Shown here piece by piece: positions 1-11,052 of a DNA stretch of 64,000 bases. The position numbers were made by a program, and so were the translations under genes. The notes below the pieces were generated by a model. That model searched no databases and was not told the DNA's origin. It saw only the letters and a list, made by a program, of their open reading frames with translations. Numbering within the stretch: the stretch's first letter is position 1; the number at the start of each line of letters is the position of its first letter. Origin of the DNA: Yamagishiella unicocca (lineage: Eukaryota > Chlorophyta > Chlorophyceae > Chlamydomonadales > Volvocaceae). The stretch lies in contig BDSL01000004.1 in the NCBI GenBank assembly GCA_003116995.1, forward strand, positions 1,736,001-1,800,000, read 5' to 3'.

Positions 1-1961
1 GTGGTACCCGGTCCTCATTCAAACCCAATACGCAAAAAACATATCCATGGGGCTGTCATGGCATGCTGTTTTCGGTTTCGCAGTGGCCAACCGGTCGTAC
101 TGGTACTGTATAGTTGGTGGTGCGTGAAACAGGTTTATGGTGATGAGGGGTGATGGTGGAGGCGGCAGCGTCGGATCCCGGTTAGTACCGGATTTGTCCG
201 CCTAGCTCGGGAGGGCTGGGAGGTTGAGAGAAAAGAGGAAACCCGTAGGTCGTCGGCGCTTATTATCAAGCGATAAGTAAATTTACGCGTTTGTGACATG
301 CGTGCGTTTGGAAATGCATGCTGGGAAACTTGGTGTAGCCGTGTCGGGAGGGCGGCGAGGAGGATAGCATTGGTTACTGCGTGCACGGGCGCATGAAGGC
401 GCGTACTGAACGTGCTCAGCAGGGTGCATCATCCGACGCGTTGGCTAGGAAAGGAGCTGCGAGAGGCGGAGGCGCGCTATACTTGTGTGTCGAGCAGGGT
501 GGGTTGTTCGGAGAAGTACGGCGGTAAGGCTGCGGAAAAGCAAGTCGCGACTAACATAATACTGGTTACATCCCATGCTCCATGTCACAGATCCAGAAAT
601 CGCTCCACGTGACGAGTATGTGTGTATGTATGTATGTTACACGGCAGCAGGTTGCCCATATCGAGGGCGATGGGGTTCTCACCCACGAGCCCACGTAGGC
701 ACGTAGACACACAGCTAGCCACGTAGACACGGACCTCAGGGCACACACGACACCCCCCGATCGAGCCCTCCTCCCGCGCCAACCCGCGAAGCGAGCAAGT
801 AAAGGAGCTACCTGCATACATGTGAACGACCGACAAGCAGCGCCCTATCCGATTACGATTACGACTACGTTACATGTCGTACTGGCTTTCGCCAGTAGCA
901 TGTGTCCCCCATAATAACGGGCTTCCGTCAAGGCGCGCACATATAACCCCAATACCAGTACGTTGGATCCCTACCCACCTCGAGCCGTGGCCACCGTACG
1001 TGTCGTACGTACGGCATGTACGGCACCTGTGGCAAATAAACCCGGGCGCAACTCGAGCGCCACCCAGCCACATGACAGACGACATTTCTGTATATCACGT
1101 CATATCGCGACGTCAACAGCTGATGGCTGGTTGCATAGCATCCTGGCCGTTCGCAGGGTTTCATCTTGCCCTCAGCCAAGCGGACGGAAACGCGCGGCAA
1201 ACGCACTGCACACGTGTACCACCATTATTCGCCAAAGGCACAGAACAAGCGCATCAGTAACCAGTTGGCTGGTAGATAGACCAAAATTAGTTTGAATTTT
1301 TCGACTAAACCCGGTCGTAAACGTAACTGGGGCAAGTGTCTTAGTAGCATTTGCCAACAGTAGTGGGCTCCATGCTGATACCGGTATTTTGTCACGTACG
1401 TGCCGACAACGTGCCTCGCAAACCACCTTCCGCTGTTCCCTGTACGGCAGTACGGTACCAAGGTGACTCTCCCTCCTGGTCTGGGGCCCACTGTAACACT
1501 TAGTACCACCATTCCCATCATTACCACCATGCCATCACACACCGCCCTACCCCGCCACCAACACCGGAAACCATCGGGTTTCTCTGCTTCATTTCCTGCA
1601 GCAATCACTCCCACGCCATCATGCCTGCCCATTGTTGAAGGGCGCGCGCGCATGCTGATGTGCCTCCTGGCGAAATACCCCATTGCACACTCGAGACTCC
1701 CCCCAGGGCACACGTAATTGCTAAGGACATTCGTCATATGTCGTACATCTTGCTCTGGGCACCAGCCACATGTTACACTCCAAGACTCACTAGCCGCAAG
1801 AAAACACTGGCCCCACGCACGAAGACGACCTCGCGCACCGTGAATGCCCTAATGGAGGCGTGCCCCCGCCCCCTGCCTCACCGCCCTTCACCTCTCGCCA
1901 CCTGCTGCTGCCTCGTCACCGCCCCACCCGCCCTTGTAATAGTGCACCATTGCTCGCCTCA
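1..1961. other. Left flank, no gene recognised
   Basis: I see no exon series that I can support here. The part from about 1,700 to 1,961 is the probable 3' untranslated region of the Cys-rich gene to the right, which runs on the minus strand. Several open frames of 80-170 codons exist on both strands, but none shows a recognisable domain or a consistent set of splice sites. Confidence 0.5.
1773..1777 (-). terminator. Volvocine poly(A) signal TGTAA
   Basis: TGTAA on the minus strand, about 185 bases after the stop codon of the Cys-rich gene. TGTAA is the established polyadenylation signal of volvocine algae. It is the first copy on this strand after the stop, so it probably ends that transcript. 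Confidence 0.55.
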
Positions 1962-4326
1962 TCATCGTTTCATGCTTTCCTGCTGCTGGGGGTAGACCTG
2001 GTTGGGGGCGACCGCCACCGCCTGTGGGTTGGCCGAGTGAATGCGCTGCATGCAGGTCTGGCGGGCGGCGCTGATCTGGCGCGCCACCTCCGCGGCGTTG
2101 TCGACTCCGCACATCATCATGTAGCACCGTGGCAGTGGAAGGCACCCGCAAGATTCTGGAATGGGGGTGGGAGGGTGGGAGGGGTAGGATAGGCGGGCGG
2201 AAGTGGGAGCCGGATGGATGAAGTGAGTGGGCGGCCGGGGGTGGGAGGGTGGGAGGGGTAGGATAGGCGGGCGGAAGTGGGAGCCGGATGGATGAAGTGA
2301 GTGGGCGGGCGGGGGTGGGAGGGTGGGAGGGGTAGGATAGGCGGCCGGAAGTGGGAGCCGGATGGATGAGTGAGTGGGCAAGGGGCTGCGCCAGCTTGTG
2401 GCCAAGCATCCCCTTTGAGACTACATACGCGCGCGCGCGATTGCAGGTGCGTACCGTTGGTAGTTGCTCGTACCCTTCGGGTATCACACATGCCCTCGCC
2501 GTACAGTACAACCGCCTCGCCGCTGCCGGTTATTGCGCAATACACAAAACAGTTGGGAAGTAAGGCAGGGTCAGTTTGGCGAGCGCGGTGGGAGTAGTAA
2601 CTGGGAGCGAGCTACGTAAGTAAGATCCTGTGGAGGCCAAATGCGGCTGTAAACCGCCTTCATGCATGAAGTAAGTGCCAGGACGCGCAACCCAGTTTGT
2701 TTATTCCGCTGCTGCCGACGCAACCAAACATCGCAATGGCGGTTTACAAAGCGCAGCGGCGGCGATAGATCCAAACAGTGTAGTGGCGGCAAATGGACGG
2801 CACGGTGTCGCAGCAGTGCTTTACGACGCAAGCATGCAACAGGGGGCATATAGGTGTTCCACATGTACGCAGCAGTAAGCACTCAGGTCGGCCTGGAGCC
2901 CACTGTAACGATCACTACAAGGTAAAACCGTTAGTTATCTATGGTGTGATTCCTCGCCACGACAACCTCCTCCTGAAACCAGGCGCGTTGGCTAAGGAGT
3001 AGCACCCACCAGATGTCGCAGCAGGTGGGGAAGAAGGAGCAGTGGGTGCAGCACGGTGTGCAGCAGCCGGCCTTGCCCGCCCTGTAGGCTAGGGGGCGGT
3101 CTAGGAACACGGTGGTGGTTTGGTCGCATACACAGCAGCAGCACGCCGCGAAGGGCGAGCCGTGCTCGACACGGTTCTCGTACACTGCAGCGGTTAAGGA
3201 CCAGCAGGGAGCGGCGGCGAGTAGTGTCGTATTAGTCAGTCGTGTGTGCGCACATCAACCCCCTGCTTGCTACGCTAACTGATTAAAGCAAGAAAGCAAG
3301 GCCGCCTGTCTACCGGTATCCGGGGGAAGAAGGACGGAGGGTGGGCCGGCTGGATGGGTACGAAAGAGTAACAAACCCACGCGTGCGATAACGGTCGATC
3401 GTCGCTCCGCGCACCGGTAATGTAGGTCCTGCCGTAGACTTCGTTGCAGGGTATCAGCCTGCAAGCAAGCATGAGAGGATTATTTGGGCGCAACGCAGCC
3501 GATTATCAGGCAACCGAGCCGCCAGCGTAGCATGCAGCAGTGCGATAGGCAGGGAAGCTAGCAGTTAGATAGGGCACACGATTCAACATGGATGTGTGTG
3601 TGTGTTTCACATCATCTGACCGGGCCTGACGTTGGCGTGTGTCGTGTGCGTGTGTGTGTGTGCGGTGAGCGGCGGTGCTAGGGAGCGAGCGCGGGGTAAG
3701 CCCTTCGGTGTGTGCAGAAGCTCCGAACGAAGCAGGGCCGCCGGCGGGCAGTATGCGTACGTGCCGTACCAAGCCAGTACGACGCCTGTTGCCCGCACGT
3801 GCCGCGCCGCCTGCCAGATTAACGAGCAGTGTGCACCTAGGGTGGCTGAGGCGTGGCTGGGTACGTATGTCGAAGTGTATCCGAGCGAGAGCAGGGCGGA
3901 GGGAGCACGCATGGAGCGGGCGCAGCAGCCCAGCCATACATCCATTCGTGATGATTAATGTTAAAGGTATCAAAGTAAATCCTTATTCTGCGGACTTCGC
4001 AGTGATATCCTTGCGTTGCATCCCGATTAAGCACATAGCAGACGGACGGACGCACGGCGGGGCAAGACTTGCCAGTTGCACATCCAGAACGCCATGCACT
4101 TCACGCAGCACTCGTATCTGGGCGATGCAGGTGCATGGTAGACCAGTTTGGGGCCGCCTGCGCGAGGAGGTTTGCAGCAGTCGCGTAAAATTATTGCCGC
4201 GGCCTTATTATGGCTATGATTAACAGCGCAGAGGCGGCGCGCGCCCCGCCGAAGGCCCGAAAGGACTGTAAACATGGAAATTAAATCACCTTGGGCTAGG
4301 TAGGAGCTAATAACTGGGTGCGACAT
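1962..4326 (-). CDS. Small Cys-rich conserved-looking protein, 6 exons
   Basis: Spliced model: 4326-4290, 4157-4073, 3458-3415, 3184-3010, 2522-2455, 2155-1962, stop TGA; 603 coding bases, 200 residues, all phases fit. The start ATG lies in AAAATGTCG. The protein has 24 cysteines (12%), in blocks such as YECCVKC, AACCCCVCDQ, GCCTPCCTHC and TCCDIC, and then RCYMMMC. There is no clear signal peptide or membrane segment, and the C-terminal 50 residues are Cys-poor and Gln/Ala-rich. The spacing of CC and CxxC pairs suggests metal binding or a zinc-stabilised fold, but I do not recognise the family and assign no function. Intron 2 starts with GC (CTG|GCAAGT), a rare donor class; its use is required to keep the frame. 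The intron before the last exon carries a 74-bp tandem repeat. The end of the gene is well supported by the continuous frame through five introns; expression was not tested. Confidence 0.62.
2160..2376. repeat. 74-bp tandem repeat, about 2.9 copies
   Basis: GC-rich unit with exact 74-base spacing: the core GGGGTAGGATAGGCGG starts at 2181, 2255 and 2329. It lies wholly inside the last intron (2454-2156) of the Cys-rich gene and ends just before the 3' splice site at 2156. Confidence 0.9.
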
Positions 4327-5400
4327 TTTACAATAGCAGAAGAAGAAGAAAGAGGAAACAAGATAGGTGGCGCCGCGCTGCGTTATAAGGCACTACACCA
4401 GCAGCTTCTCTTGGTCCAGGTGCGTCAAAATCTCTAACGGAATAAGCACTGCACAAGTGAAATAACCTTATCTTTTCATCGCGCTAAGCATCCTCCGTTG
4501 AAATTCGGGGGGGCTTAGAAGCTGTACGACGGTCCGACGTGGATGGCCAGAACGTGGAGCCTAGAGAGTCCTGAACGCCGCCTCCGCGACGACAGCTCGA
4601 TACGTCGCCGGTATATGCGAACGAACGGTGTATGCGTTTCAGTGATTACAAACAATGACACTACTTAGGCAGTGCAGTTTGTGGAGCCCTGCTTCAACTT
4701 TTGCTTTACGTATACTCAACAGGAATTTCCACTTTTTATTATTATAATGTTACTTAGATGTAGGCCAAAATATTCATGTTGTTCAAATCCTATCAAGACT
4801 GCTGCCTGTGTGGATTGCCTAGTTAGGCATCGAGACGACACTCACGCGCTGGTCTACGAGACTCGTTGCTTGATTGCTTGGTACCTTTACGAGAGTCTTA
4901 CGATTTGGACCGCACAATTATATCGCACTCCCAGATGTTGGCAGAAAGAAGGCTTTCGTTGACTACGAAGCCATACGCGCCCGTCCTTATTCCTGACACA
5001 TTCGGACTAGGGGCACCAATACAAGGACTCCTTTCCGCTTCTTGACTTACTATGTTTTACCGTCAAGTAGACGGGAAATGCTCCAAGGGTAGTCCGATGT
5101 ATGCCACTCTTACCGCCGGTATCCGATGCTGGCCGCCGCTGGTCGCCGCGTCAACAGCATGCCTGCTCCGCCACCCGTCTTTCAGTATTGCGGGCAAGAG
5201 CCCCTGGGCGCTGAACCCAGCCAGCAGTCACGTCAATGGTAATACTGGACTGGCTGCGCCTGGCTGCGCACTGGCGACACCGAGCGACACCAACACCCAC
5301 GGCAGTAAACCCCAACTCATCACCAGGCCCCACCAACTCATTACGTATCAAGCCCCACCAACTCATTATCAGGCCCCACCAAGCACCCATGACCCAGCCC
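4327..5400. other. Intergenic: OPR 3' end to Cys-rich gene 5' end
   Basis: No coding exon recognised. It should hold the 3' untranslated region of the OPR-like gene on the right and the promoter of the Cys-rich gene on the left, since both run on the minus strand. The part from about 4,640 to 5,050 is markedly AT-richer. A degenerate repeat of the type CACCAACTCATTA(T/C) lies at about 5,332-5,395. Confidence 0.5.
4646..4650 (-). terminator. Candidate poly(A) signal TGTAA of OPR-like gene
   Basis: First TGTAA on the minus strand after the stop codon at 5,401, but about 750 bases away, so the 3' untranslated region would be long. Position is certain, use is inferred. Confidence 0.35.
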
Positions 5401-8400
5401 TCACCAGGGCACGTCATGCTCCCCAGCAGCCCTGCGCCGCTGCCCCCGACCACCACTCATCCCCGGGCCCCTCCCTCCTCCCCTCTCCGGCCCCCGCCCG
5501 AAACCCTTCCCCGCCCCCCCTCTGCCCCTTCGGTTCATCGCCTCGTCACCCACCACCTCGCTAGCATCATACCCTGCCGCCTGGCACGCAACCCTTACCC
5601 GCGCCGCCGCCTGCCGCAGCTCCCACGCTTCCCTGCCCCCGCCACCTCCGCCACCACCTCCACCACCACCACCTCCGCCACCACCACCGCCCCCGCCCTC
5701 CGCCTCCGCCAGCCACCTCCGCGCGCGATGCGCCGCCGCCAGGAACAGGCCACCGTACTGCGGCCCCGCCTCCGCAAACACCTCCACCAGCGCCGCCACT
5801 GCCTCCGGCTTGGAGCCGCTGGCGGGTCGCGCCAGCTCCCGGGTCGCGTACTTGGCGATCCGCTCCGCCAGGTCTGGGTGGCGGCGCAGGTGGCTGCGGT
5901 CGTGTTGCGCGCCGTGTTGCAACACGCTCCGGCCTGACCCCGTGGACTGAAGGCCTCCGCGAGCGCCCGAGCCCCGGCCCGAGCGCGCGTCCTCGGAGGA
6001 TCTGGATCCGGGTCCGGATCCGGATCTGGATCCGGGTTCGCCGTGCAGTGCGACGGCCAGCCGCGCCAGCGACCAGCCGGGAAGATGCTTGACGCGGCCG
6101 CTGAGGCGGGCGGCGAGCTGGCAGCAGAGGTGTAATGGGGGGAGAGAGGGGAAGAGTCCAGGGAGGGCACGTATGAGGGCGGGAGGGGGACGGCAGGTGC
6201 GGAAGGGACGGCGGGGCGGGTGCGTGCACGACATGGCGCACCTACCTGGTCGTACGCGTCCTCGTTGTCGTACCCGCAAGCCGCCAGCCCCCAGGTCGCA
6301 TCCACCAGCTGCGAGGGGGTTAGTCGGTCCAGGCGGCCGGGGCCAGCCAGGGCGGCCCACGATGCGTCCAGGAAGCGCACCCGCTCGGGGCCCAGGGCGA
6401 CCTCCGCCGCCGCCGGCGCCGCCGCCGGCGCGCCGTAGCGCTGGCGGAACTGAGGCTGCGCCGCCGTCCAGGGATCCGTGGGTGGCGGGCGGCGGTCCCG
6501 CTGTGTCGCGCCACCCAGCAGCCGTAGCAGGCGGGCCGTGGTATCGGGCGGGAAACGCTCCAGGGCGGGAGCCACCAGGCCGGCCGACAGCCTGGGCGGG
6601 CAGCCGAGGGTAGGGCAGGGTGGTGGCGGCAGGGGCGGTGAAGAGAAAGTGGCGGTGGTGGAGGGTATGAGAGGCAACACGGCCAATAGCGAGGTAGGGA
6701 AGGACAGGCCCGTGCGGCCGGTGCGTCCCCAGCAGCTGCTTACGGCGCAGCAGCGCCACCCACCTGAACAGCTCCGTCATCGCTCCTTGCCGCTGCAATG
6801 ATCCCAGCGCAAGCAGCGCAGCCACCGCCTGCTCGCCGCTCAGCAGCCGCTCCTGCGGGTCCCGCTGATGGCTCGGCCGCACCACCGCCGGCGCCGCGTC
6901 ACCTCGCAGCTGGCCGTCAGCGCCCTGCCCCTGCCGCTCCTCCAGGGGGACCAGCCGCAGCAGCTGCTGCTCCAGCCCCGGCAGCAGCTGAGCGTTCCGG
7001 GCGTCTGCGCCCTGAAGCACCGACAGCAGTGTCAGCAGCTGCTCCGCCGACAGCTGGCCGGAGGCAACCGACGGCGCCAGACGCTGCTGCGCGCGAGACA
7101 GCAGGCGGCTGTCGTACACGCCGGCGGCGCCGCCGGCTCGGGCCAGCGACGACAGCAGCGCCACACAGGCGTCGGGCCTGTGTGTTTGAATTTTGAATTT
7201 GATTTTGATTTTTGAATTTTGGATTGCGATGGCGGGGGGCCCTTGGCGGCGGGTTGGGTGCGGCAGCAAGGAGCGATAACAAACAACAGCACAGGGAATG
7301 AGTAACTGAAACCTGGGTGGCAGTTGGGTGACAGTTGGGAGAGGTGCGGGAATGAATGCCGTACCTGAGCCCCCCCACTCGCTCCCTAGCCACCTCCACC
7401 AGCCGCTGGTGCGTCTGCTCTCCGTACTTGTCGTACAATAAGCCGCCCGGAGCGCAGTACGGCGCCAGCGCCTCAGCCGCCTGTACGAGCTCAACCGCTG
7501 TTAGGTGCTGCGCGCCGTCTACGACGACCTGCGGAGGTTGCGGAGGTTGCAGCGGCAGGTGGTATGGGCTCTGTTGAACCCCGTGGAGTGTGGAATAGGG
7601 GCGGGCTGGGTGGCTCAGGCGGGGCTGCAAGGAAGGACGCCTGCTGCGGTACTGAGGGAACATGCGAGTGAGGGAGCTGCGGCCTAAGGTGCGGTGCGGG
7701 GGACAGTGGAATGCGCGGCGCTCCGTCGATGCCCCTCCCTGCCGCCTGCACCTGCGCCACTCGCTGAGCCAACTGCAGCGCAGCGCTGTCGCCACCGCCG
7801 CCGCCGCCGCCGCCGCCACCTCCGCCGCCGCTGCCGCCGCCATACCCCAGCACCGAGCTGGCCCACAGCACCTTTATCAGGCAGCGCCGCGGCATGCCCC
7901 CCGCCGCGTCCCACTCCAGACTGCGCCTTAGCGCCGCCCCCATGAGCTCCGGCTCCAGAACCCCCTGCTTCGCGAACGCCCACACCGCGTTGGCTAGTTC
8001 GTGAGGTCGCAGCTTCACCCGCTGCACCTGCTGCTGCCGCTGCTGCTGCTGCTCCTGCCGCTGCACATGCACCTGCCGCCGCTGCTGCCGTTGCAGTGGT
8101 CGCTGACCCAGCTCACACTGCCTGTCACGGTCTACACTCGCCGCAAGCGCAGCCAAGCCGACGGCGTCGGTGGCCGTTGTACTGGTGGCGGTTTCGGCGG
8201 TTGGGTCGTTGTCGGTCATACCCTGCACCAGAGCTGCCGCGGTACGGGGCCCAAAGAGCTCCAGGGAGGGCAGCCCCAGGCAGCCCGCCGCCCAGACCGT
8301 GACCGCCAGGCTGCGTACATTGTTCGAAGAAGCGTCGGCAGAGACCGTGTAGCCCACAGCGTCCATCAGGTCGCCGTCTCTGTGACCCAGCCGGGCGAGT

Positions 8401-10701
8401 GCGCACAGCAGCTGGGAGATCTGGTCGGGCCTCAGGGCGGGCAGCTGTCGCCGGGCGGCGTCGGTGAGGGGCTGTAGGGAGGGCGCGGGGAGCGGAGGAC
8501 CGGAGGAAGCGGGCGGTCGGGGCGGAGGGGCGCGGGGACCGGCTGCAGGCACCAACTACTGACAGTCGCAAGGGAGAAAAAACACGTTTCCCCCAGCCCC
8601 CAGGCCTTCCGCTCACCTGCAGCACAGCCCGCTCCCTCAGCCCCAGCCCCGCAGCTGCTGCCGCCAGCTGAACCAGCTGACCGCCGCTGAAGCCGCCGCT
8701 GCGGGCCCGGGCCGCCAGCTCCCGACCCAGCCCCGCCAGCAGCCGCCCCTCCGCGTCGTCTCCACTTCCCGCCCCTTCCTCACTGGACGAGCCCCCGAGC
8801 GAGCCCCCGAGCGAGCCCCCAAAACCACGAGCCGCCGCCCCGCCGCTGCCGTCGTGGACGCTGACGTCGTCGCCGTCATCGTCGCCGCCGCCGCGCCGCA
8901 TCTCGCCGCCGTCCCGCCGCCGCTGCCGCCGTCGGCGTTGCGGGTCCAATGAGCCGGGCTCTCCATCCAGATCCAGATCCACCGCACCCGAACCCAAACA
9001 CGCTTGTAGTTCCAGATCCACCAACGCCCGCGATAGTCGTACGAGCTCCTCACCAGGCAGCTGCTGCAGCGCGTGCGGCGCCGCCAGGCCGCCGCACACG
9101 TCACTCCAGGGAATGTACGAGTGGGCCGCGGGGCGCAGCTCGGCGGCGGCGATGACGACCGCCGCCAGGTCGGCCGGCTCCAGGGAGTGCCGCTGGGCCA
9201 TCAGCGGAGGCATCAGGTCGGCCAGCAGCCGAGGCTCTCGGAGGCTCAGGCGGCCCATGGACGCAAACACGCGCGCGGCTAGGGAAGCGGCTGGCGGCGC
9301 CGTCGGCGGCGGCTGCGGTGCGGCGGTGCCGTCGGCGGAGGGCAGCAGCGCCGCCCCCCGGTCCCGCAGTAGCACCGCCGCCACCAGCGGAACCGCGGGG
9401 TGCGGCGGATTGGGTGCAGCGGCGCCGTGGAGGCTTCCGACAGCAGCAGCGGCCTCTTCGCCGGCGGCGGCGCCGCCGCTGCCGCCGCGCCGACCGCCAC
9501 CGCCGCCGCGAGTGGGGTCGGCGGGGAGGCGGGAGCACCGACCCAACAGCCACGTCAGCTTGCTGCAGGAGTCCAGCAGCAGCACCAGCGCGGCCGGTTC
9601 CATGCTGATGTACGACGGCTCCAGCTGGCGGAACAGTCCGGCCACCAGGCGGCGGCGGCGCCAGGGGTCATCCTTGCCGCCGCCGCCACCGCCGCTGCCG
9701 CCGCCGCCAGGGTCAGGTCGCTGTGGATCCAGATCCAAATCCAGATCCAGATCCCGCCGATGCGGTGGCGGCGGACGCGGCAGGGCCGCCAGCCGCAGCA
9801 ACGACTCCCGGGTCACGCTCTCCGGCAGCGACTGCAGCCCACCGGCGGCAGGCCCCGAAACCAGCTCATCCAGGAGGCCCAGCAGGTCGTCGGCATCCGT
9901 ACACGCCCGCACCTCATCCAGCAGCCCCTGCTCCTCGCCGCGGCCGCTCCCGAGAGCTGCGGACCTCTGCTCGTGCTGCTGCTGCTGCTGCTGCATGTCT
10001 TGCTGCTGTGGTAACGCCGCAGATTGCTGCTGCTGCTGCTGCTGCGGCGGCGGCGGCGATGTCGGAGCGGCTCGTTGCTCGGCCAGGGTGTCAGCCTCAG
10101 CCTCAGCCACAAGCCGTGGAAGTGCATGGGCCTGCTCAGGCTGCGGCTGCAGCTGCGGCGGAGTCCTGCGACCGCCCACGTTCGCGCCGTGGCCCTGATC
10201 TGCACGTGCCGCCACCGCCGGCGCCGTCTCGCCAGCGGCTGGCGGCGCCACACCATGGATGCCTACGTGGCACAAGCTCCGCAGGGGTTGGTGGTGAAGA
10301 GGAGGAGTTGTTGTTGTTGCTGTCCTGCCTGTCCTGCTCTCTGTGGTCCCCACCAGTAAGGATTGCGGGCAGGCGGCAGGGTGGGTCATCGTGGCGGATG
10401 GAATGGGGGCGGTGACGGCGGCACCGACGGCGGCAGCGGCGTGTTCCGAGGTTGAAGCTGCGGGGTGGCTATTGCTCCTGTCCTGCTTTTTTTTGGCCAC
10501 GCTGGTGGTCACGTCGCGATTTCCTGCTGCTCTCTGTGTCCGGATGGCGGGTCGATCGGTCGCGTCGATGCTGCTGCCGCTGCACCACCGCGCCGACGCC
10601 ATGTGCGTGAGCGCATTCGGTATCGTAGATTGACAGGCATGTGGAACCAAGGTCGCGTGAAGCAACGCCAAGGCGCGTCGGCGAAGGGGTTGGACGCTCA
10701 T
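5401..10701 (-). CDS. OPR-like helical-repeat protein, putative organelle RNA factor
   Basis: Spliced model: 10701-8617, 8471-7752, 7528-7365, 7177-6764, 6591-6246, 6117-5401; 4,446 bases, 1,481 residues, all junctions in frame. The N-terminus (MSVQPLRRRALALLH) is Arg/Ala/Leu-rich without acids and looks like an organelle transit peptide. About 690 residues of low complexity follow (poly-Gln, DLDLDL, poly-Gly). From residue about 710 there are repeated helical motifs typical of octotricopeptide and FASTK-like repeats: SQLLCALARLGH (713-725), PHELANAVWAFAKQG (851-865), KVLWASSVLGY (895-905) and SQLVDATWGLAACGY (about 1,221-1,236). OPR proteins bind single organelle transcripts and control their stability, splicing or translation. 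The C-terminal tail is rich in RGG/GRG, also RNA-binding in type. No RAP domain is visible. The exact number of repeats cannot be counted by eye. Target RNA and organelle are unknown. Confidence 0.75.
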
Positions 10702-11052
10702 GGTGTGCTGTACCTAGCGTACGCATAATAGGAATTACTTAATTTGTATCATTCACTTCTGACCATCTTCATTGGTAAATAGCTCAGGTTGGCCTCGCTG
10801 CGGACTTGCATTTACGCTCATGCTCGTCCAACCCTTCTGTACAATGTTCACGCCAATTGAGCAACCTGTTAGACCGAATTAACCTAGCATACATTATTTA
10901 ACGAAGATCTGTCCTGATCGCTCTCATTACCTGTGCTTGGCTACACGTCCGGCGCGACCAAGCGTAGGTTGCAAAGCTCTGTCCCGATCTGCATCGTTGT
11001 TGAACTGACTAACGCTGACACATTTCCTGCTGATGCCTTCTGACGTCTTTGC
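10702..11052. promoter_or_regulatory. Divergent intergenic promoter region
   Basis: About 350 AT-rich bases separate the start codons of the OPR-like gene (minus) and the aldo/keto reductase gene (plus), so both promoters and 5' untranslated regions must lie here. AT-rich candidates for core elements are ATACAAATTAAG on the minus strand (about 10,738-10,750) and the ATTATTTAAC stretch near 10,895 on the plus strand. Neither is a clear TATA box. Confidence 0.55.

Noticed and set aside
4770..4790. tRNA T-loop-like GTTCAAATCC
   Set aside because: No matching acceptor stem, D-arm or anticodon stem upstream. A similar GGTTCGAGTC at about 34,011 fails for the same reason.
5236..7215. Several plus-strand and other-frame minus open frames rich in Arg, Ala or Pro across the OPR-like gene
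   Set aside because: They are shadow frames of GC-rich exons. Only the chosen frame gives the helical-repeat motifs and consistent splice phases.
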